The notes below the pieces were generated by a model. That model saw nothing but the letters and a program-made list of their open reading frames with translations. It ran no database searches and had not been told where the DNA came from. A stretch of 64,000 nucleotides of DNA from Pseudomonas jessenii (GTDB taxonomy: Bacteria > Pseudomonadota > Gammaproteobacteria > Pseudomonadales > Pseudomonadaceae): NCBI RefSeq assembly GCF_002236115.1, contig NZ_NIWT01000002.1:434001-498000 (forward strand). The letters run 5' to 3'. This document shows positions 6,942-18,988 of the stretch, in pieces. The translations under genes and the position numbers were made by a program. The first letter of the stretch is position 1. Each line of letters begins with the position of its first letter.

Positions 6942-9341
6942 CTAGAGCGAAGCCAACTCGGTCTCAGTCTCGACAGCCTTCGCCATCTTCAACTGGCGCA
7001 TCTGCTCACAGCCCCACAACACTCGCTCCGGCGTCGCCGGGGCGTCGATTTTCGGTTGATGCCGGTAATCGCCCAGGCTCGCCACGGCGTCCTTGATCGC
7101 ACACCACGAGGCGATGCCGAGCATGAACGGCGGCTCGCCCACGGCCTTGGAATGGAACACCGTGTCTTCGGGGTTCTTGCGGTTTTCCACCAGCTTCACC
7201 CGCAGGTCCAGCGGCATGTCCGCCACGGCCGGGATCTTGTAGCTGGCCGGGCCGTTGGTCATCAGCTTGCCCTTGTTGTTCCACACCAGCTCTTCCATGG
7301 TCAGCCAGCCCATGCCCTGGATGAAACCGCCCTCGACCTGACCGATGTCGATGGCCGGGTTCAGCGAGGCGCCGACGTCGTGGAGGATGTCGGTGCGCAG
7401 CATCTTGTATTCGCCGGTCAGGGTGTCGACCAGCACTTCGCAGCACGCTGCGCCAAAGGCGAAGTAGTAGAACGGACGGCCGCGAGCCTGGCTGCGGTCG
7501 TAGTAGATTTTCGGGGTCTTGTAGAAGCCGGTGCTCGACAGCGACACCTGGGCGAAATACGCCTGCTGGATCAGCGCTTCGAAGGTCAGGATGTGATCGC
7601 GAACCCGCACGTGGCCGTTGTGGAATTCCACGTCTTCTTCGCTGACCTTGTACTGGCGCGCCGCAAATTCCACCAGGCGTTGCTTGATGGTTTCGGCGGC
7701 GTTCTGCGCGGCCTTGCCGTTCAGGTCGGCGCCACTGGAAGCGGCGGTCGGCGAGGTGTTCGGTACTTTGTCGGTGTTGGTCGCGGTGATCTGCACGCGG
7801 TCCATTTCCACCTGGAACACTTCGGCCACGACTTGCGCGACCTTGGTGTTCAGGCCCTGGCCCATTTCGGTGCCACCGTGGTTCAGGTGGATGCTGCCGT
7901 CGGTGTAGACGTGCACCAGGGCACCGGCCTGGTTGAGGAAGCTGGCGGTGAAGGAAATACCGAATTTCACCGGGGTCAGTGCCAGGCCTTTTTTCAGGAT
8001 CGGGCTGTTGGCGTTGTAGCGACGGATCGCTTCGCGGCGCTCGGCGTATTGGCTGCTTTCTTCCAGTTCCGCGGTCATTTCCTCGAGCATGTTGTGCTCG
8101 ACGGTCTGGTAGTAGTGGGTGACGTTGCGCTCGGTCTTGCCGTAGTAGTTGGCCTTGCGCACCGCCAACGGATCAAGGGCCAAGTGACGGGCGATGGCAT
8201 CCATCACTTCTTCGATGGCGACCATGCCTTGCGGGCCGCCGAAACCACGGTAGGCAGTGTTCGACGCGGTGTTGGTCTTGCAGCGGTGACCGTTGATGGT
8301 CGCATCGCCCAGGTAGTACGAGTTGTCCGAGTGGAACATCGCGCGGTCGACGATCGACGCCGACAGGTCAGGGGAACAACCGCAGTTGCCGGCCAGTTCC
8401 AGGTTGATGCCGTGCAGGCGCCCGGTGCTGTCGAAGCCCACGTCGTACTCGACATAGAACGGGTGACGCTTGCCGGTCATCAGCATGTCTTCGACCCGTG
8501 GCAGACGCATTTTGGTCGGCTGGCCGGTGAGATGCGCGATCACCGCGCACAGGCATGCAGGGCTGGCCGCCTGGGTTTCCTTGCCGCCGAAACCACCGCC
8601 CATGCGACGCATGTCGACGACGATCTTGTTCATCGACACGTCCAGCACTTCGGCCACCAGCTTCTGCACTTCGGTGGGGTTTTGCGTGGAGCAGTAGACG
8701 ATCATGCCGCCGTCTTCGGTCGGCATCACCGAAGAGATCTGGGTTTCCAGGTAGAAGTGTTCCTGGCCACCAATGTGCAGCGTGCCCTGGATGCGATGTT
8801 CGGCAGTGGCCAGCGCAGTGGCCGAATCGCCGCGTTTGTGGGTGTGGCTGTCGAGTACGAAGTGGCGCTTGCGCAGGGCTTCGACCACGTCCAGCACAGG
8901 CTCCAGGTCTTCGTATTCGATGATTGCGGCCATCGCCGCCTTGCGCGCGGTTTCCAGGTCTTTCGCCGCCACGGCGATCACCGGTTGACCGACGAATTGC
9001 ACGGTATCGATCGCCAGCAGCGGATCGCCCGGCAGCAACGGACCGATGTCCTTCAGGCCCGGCACGTCTTCGTGGGTGATGGCGATGCGCACGCCTTCAA
9101 AGGCGTAGCAGGGCGAAGTGTCGATGCTGATGATCCGGGCGTGGGCACGGTCCGACATGCGTGCATAAACGTGCAACTGGTTCGGAAACTCCAGGCGGTC
9201 GTCGATGTACTGCGCTTCACCGGCCACATGCTTGGCGGCGCTGTCGTGCTTGACGCTGCGGCCGACACCGGTGGTCAGGTCCTTGGCGAACAGTTCAGCC
9301 AATTCGGCTTGGGTCTTCTCTACGGCGTGATGATTAGACAT
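6942..9341 (-). CDS. xdhB: Xanthine dehydrogenase, molybdopterin-binding large subunit
   Basis: The catalytic subunit (799 residues) oxidises hypoxanthine to xanthine and xanthine to urate at the molybdenum site. Visible motifs are GGGFGGKETQ (about residue 250, cofactor binding), AYRGFGGPQG (about 365-375), a glycine-rich MGQGLNTK segment, and KAVGEPPFMLG near residue 750, which carries the catalytic Glu. Length and two-subunit layout match the bacterial XdhAB type. Its start overlaps the xdhA stop by eight bases, so the subunits are translationally coupled. Confidence 0.95.
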   Translation of the reverse strand: MSNHHAVEKTQAELAELFAKDLTTGVGRSVKHDSAAKHVAGEAQYIDDRLEFPNQLHVYARMSDRAHARIISIDTSPCYAFEGVRIAITHEDVPGLKDIGPLLPGDPLLAIDTVQFVGQPVIAVAAKDLETARKAAMAAIIEYEDLEPVLDVVEALRKRHFVLDSHTHKRGDSATALATAEHRIQGTLHIGGQEHFYLETQISSVMPTEDGGMIVYCSTQNPTEVQKLVAEVLDVSMNKIVVDMRRMGGGFGGKETQAASPACLCAVIAHLTGQPTKMRLPRVEDMLMTGKRHPFYVEYDVGFDSTGRLHGINLELAGNCGCSPDLSASIVDRAMFHSDNSYYLGDATINGHRCKTNTASNTAYRGFGGPQGMVAIEEVMDAIARHLALDPLAVRKANYYGKTERNVTHYYQTVEHNMLEEMTAELEESSQYAERREAIRRYNANSPILKKGLALTPVKFGISFTASFLNQAGALVHVYTDGSIHLNHGGTEMGQGLNTKVAQVVAEVFQVEMDRVQITATNTDKVPNTSPTAASSGADLNGKAAQNAAETIKQRLVEFAARQYKVSEEDVEFHNGHVRVRDHILTFEALIQQAYFAQVSLSSTGFYKTPKIYYDRSQARGRPFYYFAFGAACCEVLVDTLTGEYKMLRTDILHDVGASLNPAIDIGQVEGGFIQGMGWLTMEELVWNNKGKLMTNGPASYKIPAVADMPLDLRVKLVENRKNPEDTVFHSKAVGEPPFMLGIASWCAIKDAVASLGDYRHQPKIDAPATPERVLWGCEQMRQLKMAKAVETETELASL

Positions 9342-10788
9342 AAGCGGTCACCCGAGTCTCGATGTGCGGTGTTTGCAGTTCGATGAAGTATTTGCGCAGC
9401 AGGTTCTGTGCGCTGAGCAGGCGATATTCCTTGCTGGCGCGGAAGTCTGAGAGCGGTGTGAAGTCTTCGCCCAGGGCAGCGCAGGCGCGTTCGATAGTGG
9501 CGTTGTTGAATGGCGAACCGAGCAACGCGGCTTCGCAGGCTGCGGCGCGTTTCGGGATGGCGGCCATGCCGCCGAAGGCGACGCGGGCTTCAGCGACGAC
9601 GCCGTTTTCCAGGCGAATGTTGAAGGCGGCGCAGACTGCCGAGATGTCATCGTCCAGGCGCTTGGAAACCTTATAGGCACGGAACAGTTTTTCGACGCTG
9701 GCGCGGGGCACGATGATCTTCTCGATGAACTCGCTTTCCTGGCGCGCAGTGACACGGTAATCGATGAAGTAATCTTCCAGCGCCAGGGTACGGCGGGTTT
9801 CGCCTTTGCACAGCACGATTTGCGCACCGAGGGCGATCAGCAGGGGCGGCGAGTCACCAATCGGCGAGGCGTTGCCGATGTTGCCGCCCAGGGTGCCCTG
9901 GTTGCGGATCTGCAAGGACGCGAAGCGGTGCAGCAATTCACCGAAGTCCGGGTACTCGGCGTTCAAGGCCTCGTAGCAATCGGACAGGGACGTGGCGGCG
10001 CCGATTTCCAGGCGATCGTCAAAGCGGTCGATGCGCTTCATCTCGGCGACGTTGCCGACGTAGATCATCACCGGCAGGGTGCGGTGGAACTGCGTGACTT
10101 CCAGCGCAAGGTCAGTACCGCCGGCCAGCAGGCGGGCCTGTGGATAAGCGTCGTAGAGGTCGGCCAGGTCGGCCACGGTCAGGGGCACCAGGCAGCGCTT
10201 GTCGCCGCTATTGAGTTCGCCGATATCGGTCGGGGCAATGGCTTTCAGGCGTGCGATGGTGTCGGCCTCGCGGGCGTCGAACTGGTCCGGTTGCTTGGCG
10301 CAGCAGGACTGCTCGGCTGCTTCCAGGATCGGCCGGTAGCCGGTGCAACGGCAGAGGTTGCCGGCCAGTGCTTCGTGGGCCTTGGCATGATCCGGTGCAT
10401 CGCTGTTCTTTTGCAGGGCAAACAGCGACATCACGAAACCGGGGGTGCAGAAGCCGCATTGCGAGCCGTGGCACTCGACCATGGCTTTCTGCACGCTGTG
10501 CAGTTCACCTTTGTGCTTGAGGTCTTCGACGCTGATCAGTTGTTTGCCGTGCAGGGACGACACGAAGGTCAGGCACGAGTTGAGGCTGCGATAGCGAATG
10601 TGTTCGCGGCCGTCATCATCGGTCTGCAATTCGCCGACCACCACGGTGCAGGCGCCGCAGTCACCGCTGGCGCAGCCTTCTTTGGTGCCGGGTTTGCCCA
10701 CATGGTCGCGCAGATAATTGAGCACGGTCAGGTTCGGGTCCAGGGCGTGCTCGCTACGGAGTTCCTGGTTTAGTAAAAACTGGATCAC
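9334..10788 (-). CDS. xdhA: Xanthine dehydrogenase, FeS/FAD small subunit
   Basis: This 484-residue subunit passes electrons from the molybdenum site to NAD+. It has a plant-type [2Fe-2S] domain (EGCASGDCGACTVV, about residues 37-50), a second [2Fe-2S] domain (CGFCTPGFVMSL, then NLCRCTGYRPIL) and an FAD domain (LLAGGTDLAL; GGNIGNASPIGDSPP). I place the start at GTG 10788, giving VIQFLLNQEL, because GTGAGG sits six bases before it as a good ribosome site; an upstream GTG at 10800 is possible. It is the first gene of the operon. A promoter and twin palindromes lie just upstream (10834-10883). Confidence 0.93.
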   Translation of the reverse strand: MIQFLLNQELRSEHALDPNLTVLNYLRDHVGKPGTKEGCASGDCGACTVVVGELQTDDDGREHIRYRSLNSCLTFVSSLHGKQLISVEDLKHKGELHSVQKAMVECHGSQCGFCTPGFVMSLFALQKNSDAPDHAKAHEALAGNLCRCTGYRPILEAAEQSCCAKQPDQFDAREADTIARLKAIAPTDIGELNSGDKRCLVPLTVADLADLYDAYPQARLLAGGTDLALEVTQFHRTLPVMIYVGNVAEMKRIDRFDDRLEIGAATSLSDCYEALNAEYPDFGELLHRFASLQIRNQGTLGGNIGNASPIGDSPPLLIALGAQIVLCKGETRRTLALEDYFIDYRVTARQESEFIEKIIVPRASVEKLFRAYKVSKRLDDDISAVCAAFNIRLENGVVAEARVAFGGMAAIPKRAAACEAALLGSPFNNATIERACAALGEDFTPLSDFRASKEYRLLSAQNLLRKYFIELQTPHIETRVTAYV

Positions 10789-10833
10789 GGAAGGCCTCAC
10801 AGACTCATTATTGTTGTTAACCGATAGGAACTG

Positions 10834-10861
10834 AATTTAGCAGGTCTGACTTTTCGGTCAA
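10834..10861 (-). promoter_or_regulatory. Predicted xdhA promoter
   Basis: Reading the minus strand, TTGACC (10861-10856) and TAAATT (10839-10834) are spaced by 16 bases, a good sigma-70 match 46 bases upstream of the xdhA GTG. The first twin palindrome lies between and over these boxes. Confidence 0.55.
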
Positions 10862-10883
10862 TGATTTTCTGACTTAAAGGTCA
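10847..10883. promoter_or_regulatory. Tandem TGAC-N6-GTCA operators over the xdhA promoter
   Basis: Two 14-base palindromes, TGACTTTTCGGTCA (10847-10860) and TGACTTAAAGGTCA (10870-10883), start 23 bases apart, close to two helix turns. The first overlaps the predicted -35 box. This arrangement suits cooperative binding of a dimeric repressor; the divergent GntR gene at 11066 is the obvious candidate, by inference. The rest of the 277-base gap is AT-rich without further features. Confidence 0.5.
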
Positions 10884-11065
10884 GGAAATTGCAATTTGTC
10901 GATTAACCACCTGTTCCTTAATTATTGTCGCTGGTTCGATAGCCTGCTTTTTTGCTTGAATTTGCTTGAATCGTGCCAAAAACCTCCGGGCGGGCACTCC
11001 GCCCTGACGCAGCAATTGCGCTACACTGCGCCGCTTGTACAGATCAAAGAGTTTGAAGGACAACC

Positions 11066-11725
11066 ATGACGTTCAAGGCGCCGGACAGCCTCGCCGAGCA
11101 AATCGCTCACCACCTCGCCGAACGCATCATTCGCGGCGAAATGAAGCCCGGAGAGCGCATCCAGGAACAGAAGGTCACGCTGGCCCTCAACGTCAGCCGC
11201 GGTTCGGTCCGCGAGGCCTTGCTGATCCTCGAGCGTCGGCACCTGATCGCGATCCTGCCGCGACGTGGCGCCCACGTCACCGAGCTCACGCCGCACAAGG
11301 TGCAGAGCCTGTGCACGCTGATGAGCGAACTCTATATCCTGCTCGGTAACTCCGTGGCCAGCGGCTGGAAAACCCAGGCCGACATGGCGCCGTTCGTGCA
11401 GATCCAGCAACGCCTGACTGCCAGCTACGAGCGTCAGGACATCCGCACTTTCGTCGACGACAGCTTCAATGTGATGCGCGCCGCGTACCCGTTCGCCAAC
11501 AACCCGTACTTGCAGGAGACAGTCGAGAATCTGCAGCCGGCCATGAGCCGTGCGTATTTTCTCGCGCTGGAGCAGCGCAAAGCGTCGATGAGCGAATTCC
11601 TCGAACTGTTCGAACGCTTGCTCGCTGCGGTGCTGGCCCGTGACTTTGTGCAGATTCGCGAAGTGCTGACGGCTTACGCCCAGCGCAGTTGCGATCTGGT
11701 GATATCCGCCTTGACGGACGCCTGA
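11066..11725 (+). CDS. GntR-family transcriptional regulator (FCD subfamily), divergent from xdhA
   Basis: This 219-residue regulator has a winged helix at about residues 8-75 (NVSRGSVREALLILERRHLI) and a helical C-terminal FCD-type domain. The ATG has an AGGA ribosome site (GAAGGACAACC). It reads away from the xdh operon, and twin palindromes lie between the two, so control of purine catabolism plus autoregulation is a fair guess. Its TGA ends two bases before the TTG start of smc, so smc is probably translated from the same mRNA. The effector is not known from sequence. Confidence 0.87.
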   Translation: MTFKAPDSLAEQIAHHLAERIIRGEMKPGERIQEQKVTLALNVSRGSVREALLILERRHLIAILPRRGAHVTELTPHKVQSLCTLMSELYILLGNSVASGWKTQADMAPFVQIQQRLTASYERQDIRTFVDDSFNVMRAAYPFANNPYLQETVENLQPAMSRAYFLALEQRKASMSEFLELFERLLAAVLARDFVQIREVLTAYAQRSCDLVISALTDA

Positions 11726-11727
11726 TC

Positions 11728-14700
11728 TTGCGGCTCAAGTGCATCAAGCTGGCGGGGTTCAAATCCTTCGTCGACCCGACCACGGTGAACTTCCCCAGTA
11801 ACATGGCGGCGGTGGTCGGGCCCAATGGCTGCGGCAAATCGAACATCATCGACGCCGTGCGTTGGGTGATGGGCGAGAGTTCGGCGAAGAACCTGCGCGG
11901 CGAATCGATGACCGACGTCATCTTCAACGGCTCCACCAGCCGCAAGCCGGTAAGCCAGGCGAGCATCGAACTGGTGTTCGACAACTCCGACGGCACCTTG
12001 CTCGGGGAGTACGCCGCTTATGCGGAAATCTCCATTCGCCGCAAAGTGACCCGCGACAGCCAGACAACCTATTACCTCAACGGCACCAAATGCCGGCGCC
12101 GTGACATCACCGACATCTTCCTCGGCACCGGCCTTGGCCCGCGCAGCTACTCGATCATCGAGCAGGGGATGATCTCCAAGCTGATCGAGTCCAAGCCCGA
12201 AGACCTGCGCAACTTCATCGAAGAAGCCGCGGGTATCTCCAAGTACAAGGAGCGCCGGCGCGAGACGGAAAACCGCATCCGCCGCACCCACGAGAACCTT
12301 GAGCGCCTGACCGACCTGCGCGAAGAGCTTGAGCGTCAGCTCGAACGCTTGCACCGCCAGGCCGAGGCCGCCAAGAAGTATCAGGAATTCAAGGGCGAGG
12401 AGCGTCAGCTCAAGGCCCAGCTGTCGGCCCTGCGCTGGCAGGCGCTGAACGATCAGGTCGGCCAGCGTGAAGCGATCATCGGCAACCAGGAAGTTTCTTT
12501 CGAAGCCTTGGTGGCCGAACAGCGCAATGCCGACGCAAGCATCGAGCGCCTGCGTGACGGGCACCACGACCTGTCGGAACGCTTCAACCTGGTGCAGGGG
12601 CGCTTCTACTCGGTCGGCGGCGACATTGCCCGGGTCGAGCAGAGCATCCAGCACGGTCAGCAGCGTTTGCGCCAGTTGCAGGATGACCTGAAAGAGGCCG
12701 AGCGCGCGCGCCTGGAAACCGAATCGCACCTGGGTCACGACCGCACGCTGCTACTGACCCTCGGCGAAGAGCTGGACATGCTCACCCCGGAGCAGGAAGT
12801 CACCAGCGCCGCCGCCGAAGAGGCCGCTGCCGCGCTGGAAGAATCCGAAACCACCATGCACGGCTGGCAAGAGCAGTGGGATACGTTCAACCTCACCGCC
12901 GCCGAGCCGCGCCGTCAGGCCGAAGTGCAGCAATCGCGGATCCAGCAACTGGAAACCAGCCTGGAGCGCCTGGCCGATCGCCAGAAGCGTCTTGGCGAAG
13001 AACGCGCCTTGCTCTCGGCGGACCCGGAAGACGCGGCGATCATGGCGCTCAGCGAGCAACTCGCGGAATCCGAAGCAACACTCGAGGATTTGCAGACCAG
13101 CGAAGAAGCCCAGGTCGAAAAGCTTGAGCAGTTGCGTCAGGAATTGCAGCAAGCGCTGACCGCGCAGCAGCAGGCGCAAGGCGATTTGCAGCGCCTCAAC
13201 GGTCGACTGGCTTCACTCGAAGCTTTGCAGCAAGCCGCGCTTGACCCGGGCACCGGTACCGCCGAATGGCTGCGTGAACAGAATCTTGCGAATCGCCCGC
13301 GCCTGGCCGAAGGCCTGAAGGTTGAGGCCGGTTGGGAGCTGGCGGTGGAAACCGTGCTGGGTGCCGACCTCCAAGCGGTGCTGGTGGACGATTTCAACGA
13401 TTTCGATCTGTCCGGGTTTGCCCAGGGCGACTTGCGCTTGCTCAGCCCGTCCAGCGATGGCGTACGGGTGCCGGGCAGCCTGCTGGACAAGGTCGAGGCG
13501 CAGCTCGATCTGTCGCCATGGCTGGGGCAGGTCAAGCCGGTGGACAGCCTCGAACAGGCCTTGGCCTTGCGCAGTCAATTGGCTGCCGGGCAGAGCCTGA
13601 TCAGCCGCGACGGTTACTGGGTCGGTCGGCATTTTCTGCGGGTGCGTCGGGCCAGTGAAGCGGAAAGCGGCGTGCTCGCCCGGGGTCAGGAAATCCAGCA
13701 ACTGGGCCTGGAGCGCGAAGCGCTTGAAGCCGCTGTCGAAACCCTGGAAACCCGACTGCAGAATCTCAGGGCGCAGCAGCGTCAGCAGGAGAACGGTCGC
13801 GAACATCTGCGCCGTTTGCTGCAGGACGAAGCACGTCAGCAAGGTGAGTTGAAGGCTCAATTGTCTGCCGGCAAGGCCAAGGCCGAACAATTGACCCTGC
13901 GCCGTACCCGCCTCGACGAAGAGCTCATCGAACTCGATGAGCAGCGAGCGCTGGAACACGAAAACATCGGCGAAGCGCGCCTGCAATTGCAGGAAGCCCT
14001 CGACAGCATGGCGCAGGACACCGAGCAGCGTGAGTTGCTGCTGGCCCAGCGCGACAGCCTGCGTGAGCGTCTGGACCGGGTGCGTCAGGAAGCGCGGCAG
14101 CACAAGGATCACGCCCATCAGCTGGCGGTGCGTCTGGGCTCGCTCAAGGCGCAGCATGATTCGACGCGCCAGGCGCTGGAGCGTCTGGAGATGCAGTCCG
14201 AGCGCCTGACCGAAAAACGCGAGCAACTGAGCCTCAATCTGGAGGAGGGCGAAGCGCCGCTGGAAGAGCTGCGCCTGAAACTCGAGGAATTGCTCGACAA
14301 GCGCATGACCGTCGACGAAGAACTCAAGACCGCGCAGATCGCCCTCGAAGATGCCGACCGCGAACTGCGTGACGCCGAGAAGCGCCGCAGCCAGGCCGAA
14401 CAGCAATCCCAGTTGATTCGCAGCCAGCTCGAAACCCAGCGCATGGAATGGCAAGCCCTGACCGTACGCCGCAAGACTTTGCAGGACCAATTGCTGGAAG
14501 ACGGCTACGATCTCCACGGCGTACTCGCGACACTGACTGCCGAGGCCAGCGAGAAGGAAGCCGAGGAAGAGCTCGAGCGCATCGCCGCCAGGATCCAGCG
14601 TCTGGGCGCGATCAACCTGGCGGCCATCGATGAGTACCAGCAACAATCGGAGCGTAAGCGTTATCTGGATGCGCAGAACGACGATCTGGTGGAAGCCCTT

Positions 14701-15216
14701 GAAACCCTTGAGAACGTGATTCGCAAGATCGACAAGGAAACCCGCAACCGTTTCAAGGATACCTTTGATCAGATCAATGGCGGTTTACAGGCGCTTTTCC
14801 CAAAAGTTTTCGGTGGAGGCCGCGCGTATTTGGAACTGACGGGCGAAGATCTACTCGATACAGGGGTAACAATCATGGCGCAGCCGCCAGGAAAGAAGAA
14901 CAGCACCATCCATTTGCTCTCCGGCGGCGAAAAGGCCCTGACCGCATTGGCTCTGGTTTTTGCGATCTTCAAGTTGAACCCGGCGCCGTTCTGCATGCTC
15001 GATGAGGTTGACGCGCCACTGGATGACGCTAACGTTGGACGCTACGCGCGATTGGTAAAAGAGATGTCACAGACAGTGCAGTTCATCTATATCACCCACA
15101 ACAAGATCGCCATGGAAATGGCCGAACAACTGATGGGTGTGACGATGCACGAACCCGGTTGTTCACGTCTGGTGGCGGTGGATGTCGAGGAGGCGATGGC
15201 GATGGTGGATGCCTGA
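11728..15216 (+). CDS. smc: Chromosome partition protein Smc (condensin)
   Basis: Smc (1162 residues) is the ATPase core of bacterial condensin, which organises and separates chromosomes. It has Walker A GPNGCGKS at residues 31-38, a long coiled coil (about 165-500), a hinge (about 510-650, around EAGWELAVETVLGADL), a second coiled coil, then the signature LLSGGEKALTAL and Walker B CMLDEVDAPLDDANVG. The start is a TTG at 11728, which gives the conserved RLKCIKLAGFKSF opening; no ATG fits. It lies two bases after the GntR stop. zipA and ligA follow on the same strand. The 257 bases after smc are AT-rich and could hold a promoter for zipA, though I see no clean one. Confidence 0.96.
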   Translation: MRLKCIKLAGFKSFVDPTTVNFPSNMAAVVGPNGCGKSNIIDAVRWVMGESSAKNLRGESMTDVIFNGSTSRKPVSQASIELVFDNSDGTLLGEYAAYAEISIRRKVTRDSQTTYYLNGTKCRRRDITDIFLGTGLGPRSYSIIEQGMISKLIESKPEDLRNFIEEAAGISKYKERRRETENRIRRTHENLERLTDLREELERQLERLHRQAEAAKKYQEFKGEERQLKAQLSALRWQALNDQVGQREAIIGNQEVSFEALVAEQRNADASIERLRDGHHDLSERFNLVQGRFYSVGGDIARVEQSIQHGQQRLRQLQDDLKEAERARLETESHLGHDRTLLLTLGEELDMLTPEQEVTSAAAEEAAAALEESETTMHGWQEQWDTFNLTAAEPRRQAEVQQSRIQQLETSLERLADRQKRLGEERALLSADPEDAAIMALSEQLAESEATLEDLQTSEEAQVEKLEQLRQELQQALTAQQQAQGDLQRLNGRLASLEALQQAALDPGTGTAEWLREQNLANRPRLAEGLKVEAGWELAVETVLGADLQAVLVDDFNDFDLSGFAQGDLRLLSPSSDGVRVPGSLLDKVEAQLDLSPWLGQVKPVDSLEQALALRSQLAAGQSLISRDGYWVGRHFLRVRRASEAESGVLARGQEIQQLGLEREALEAAVETLETRLQNLRAQQRQQENGREHLRRLLQDEARQQGELKAQLSAGKAKAEQLTLRRTRLDEELIELDEQRALEHENIGEARLQLQEALDSMAQDTEQRELLLAQRDSLRERLDRVRQEARQHKDHAHQLAVRLGSLKAQHDSTRQALERLEMQSERLTEKREQLSLNLEEGEAPLEELRLKLEELLDKRMTVDEELKTAQIALEDADRELRDAEKRRSQAEQQSQLIRSQLETQRMEWQALTVRRKTLQDQLLEDGYDLHGVLATLTAEASEKEAEEELERIAARIQRLGAINLAAIDEYQQQSERKRYLDAQNDDLVEALETLENVIRKIDKETRNRFKDTFDQINGGLQALFPKVFGGGRAYLELTGEDLLDTGVTIMAQPPGKKNSTIHLLSGGEKALTALALVFAIFKLNPAPFCMLDEVDAPLDDANVGRYARLVKEMSQTVQFIYITHNKIAMEMAEQLMGVTMHEPGCSRLVAVDVEEAMAMVDA

Positions 15217-15473
15217 GTCGTGGTTGTAGGAAGAGTGTTTGCGGTTTGTAGGACTCTTTTCCTGGCTTCGACTTGCTGGCCAATCGACATATTCGCGCTA
15301 GCCAACGTGGTAGACGGTGTAAAGTTGCCTTTGGTCGTGCTAGTTTAATGTCAATTTTTCGTATACGTGGGCAAAACGCCTGTCAGAACATAGAGTTGGC
15401 GCCACGTTTTAAAGCGGTTTGCAGGTTGTAAACCCCTTATTTTTCAGCATTTTTTATAGAGGCACGGGATTAC

Positions 15474-16328
15474 ATGGAAATCGGTCTGCGCGAGTGGCTG
15501 ATCGTCATCGGCATTATTGTCATTGCCGGTATTCTTTTCGATGGCTGGCGCCGTATGCGCGGCGGCAAGGGAAAACTGAAGTTCCGTCTTGATCGAAGTC
15601 TGTCCAACCTGCCGGACGAGGACAGCAGCGCCGAGCTGCTGGGCCCGCCGCGCGTGCTGGACGCACATAAAGAGCCGCAACTGGACGAGCAGGATCTGCC
15701 GTCGGTGAGCATGCCGGCCCGGGAGCCTCGCGAGTCGGGCTCCAAACGTGGCAAGCGTGGCCACAGCGAGCCTTCCCAGGGCGACATGAACCTCAGCCTG
15801 GATCTGGACGGCGGCCCGAGCTTCAGCAGCCGCGACGACGATTTCCCGGACGACACCAAGTCCGCGCCAGCGGTCAACGACAAGGATCAGCCGCAAGCTG
15901 AAGAAGTGCTGGTGATCAGCGTGATCTGCCGCGACGCTGCCGGCTTCAAGGGCCCGGCGCTGTTGCAGAACATTCTGGAGAGCGGTTTGCGTTTCGGCGA
16001 GATGGATATTTTCCATCGCCACGAAAGCATGGCCGGCAACGGTGAAGTGCTGTTCTCCATGGCCAACGCCGTCAAGCCTGGCGTATTCGACCTGGACGAC
16101 ATCGACCACTTCAGCACCCCGGCGGTGAGTTTCTTCCTGGGTCTGCCGGGTCCTCGCCATCCGAAGCAAGCCTTCGACGTGATGGTGGCAGCGGCGCGTA
16201 AACTGTCCCAGGAGCTCAACGGTGAGCTCAAGGACGACCAGCGCAGCGTGCTGACCGCCCAGACGATCGAGCACTACCGTCAGCGCATTGTCGAGTTCGA
16301 ACGCCGCGCCCTGACCCAGAAACGTTGA
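15474..16328 (+). CDS. zipA: Cell division protein ZipA
   Basis: ZipA is a bitopic membrane protein that ties FtsZ polymers to the inner membrane at the septum. The 284-residue product has a short periplasmic N-terminus, one membrane segment (residues 5-22, [18 protein letters not shown]), a charged and Pro-rich linker (about 30-140), and a C-terminal ZipA/FtsZ-binding domain (about 145-275; it includes [13 protein letters not shown] and [20 protein letters not shown], where the FtsZ tail binds). The position between smc and ligA matches other pseudomonads. Confidence 0.95.
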   Translation: MEIGLREWLIVIGIIVIAGILFDGWRRMRGGKGKLKFRLDRSLSNLPDEDSSAELLGPPRVLDAHKEPQLDEQDLPSVSMPAREPRESGSKRGKRGHSEPSQGDMNLSLDLDGGPSFSSRDDDFPDDTKSAPAVNDKDQPQAEEVLVISVICRDAAGFKGPALLQNILESGLRFGEMDIFHRHESMAGNGEVLFSMANAVKPGVFDLDDIDHFSTPAVSFFLGLPGPRHPKQAFDVMVAAARKLSQELNGELKDDQRSVLTAQTIEHYRQRIVEFERRALTQKR

Positions 16329-16378
16329 TTGAAATGGTTATTCCCGCGCGGTGCGCGGGATGATCGGCAAAACAGATT

Positions 16379-18777
<2,399 letters not shown>

Positions 18778-18791
18778 AGGCGCGATTTAAA

Positions 18792-18883
18792 TGTGGGAGC
18801 GAGCTTGCTCGCGATGAGGGCGTTACTGCCGACATTAATATTGGCTGATCTGCCGCCATCGCGAGCAAGCTCGCTCCCACAGG
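18792..18883. repeat. REPIN (GTGGG class) after ligA
   Basis: Inverted arms TGTGGGAGCGAGCTTGCTCG and CGAGCAAGCTCGCTCCCACA lie 14 bases after the ligA stop; no terminator is seen besides it. Confidence 0.9.
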
Positions 18884-18988
18884 TGTTGCGCTCGACTTGC
18901 TATCAGGTGCAAGCATTCCATTCGCACCATGGGAGCAATCATTTCTTGGAAATGATCTAGTCTTGGCAAGCCCCAGGGAGAGATCGCC

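Noticed and set aside
7056..9386. 776-residue plus-strand ORF over xdhB
   Set aside because: Shadow of xdhB, with His/Val/Asp-rich low-complexity translation and no domain.
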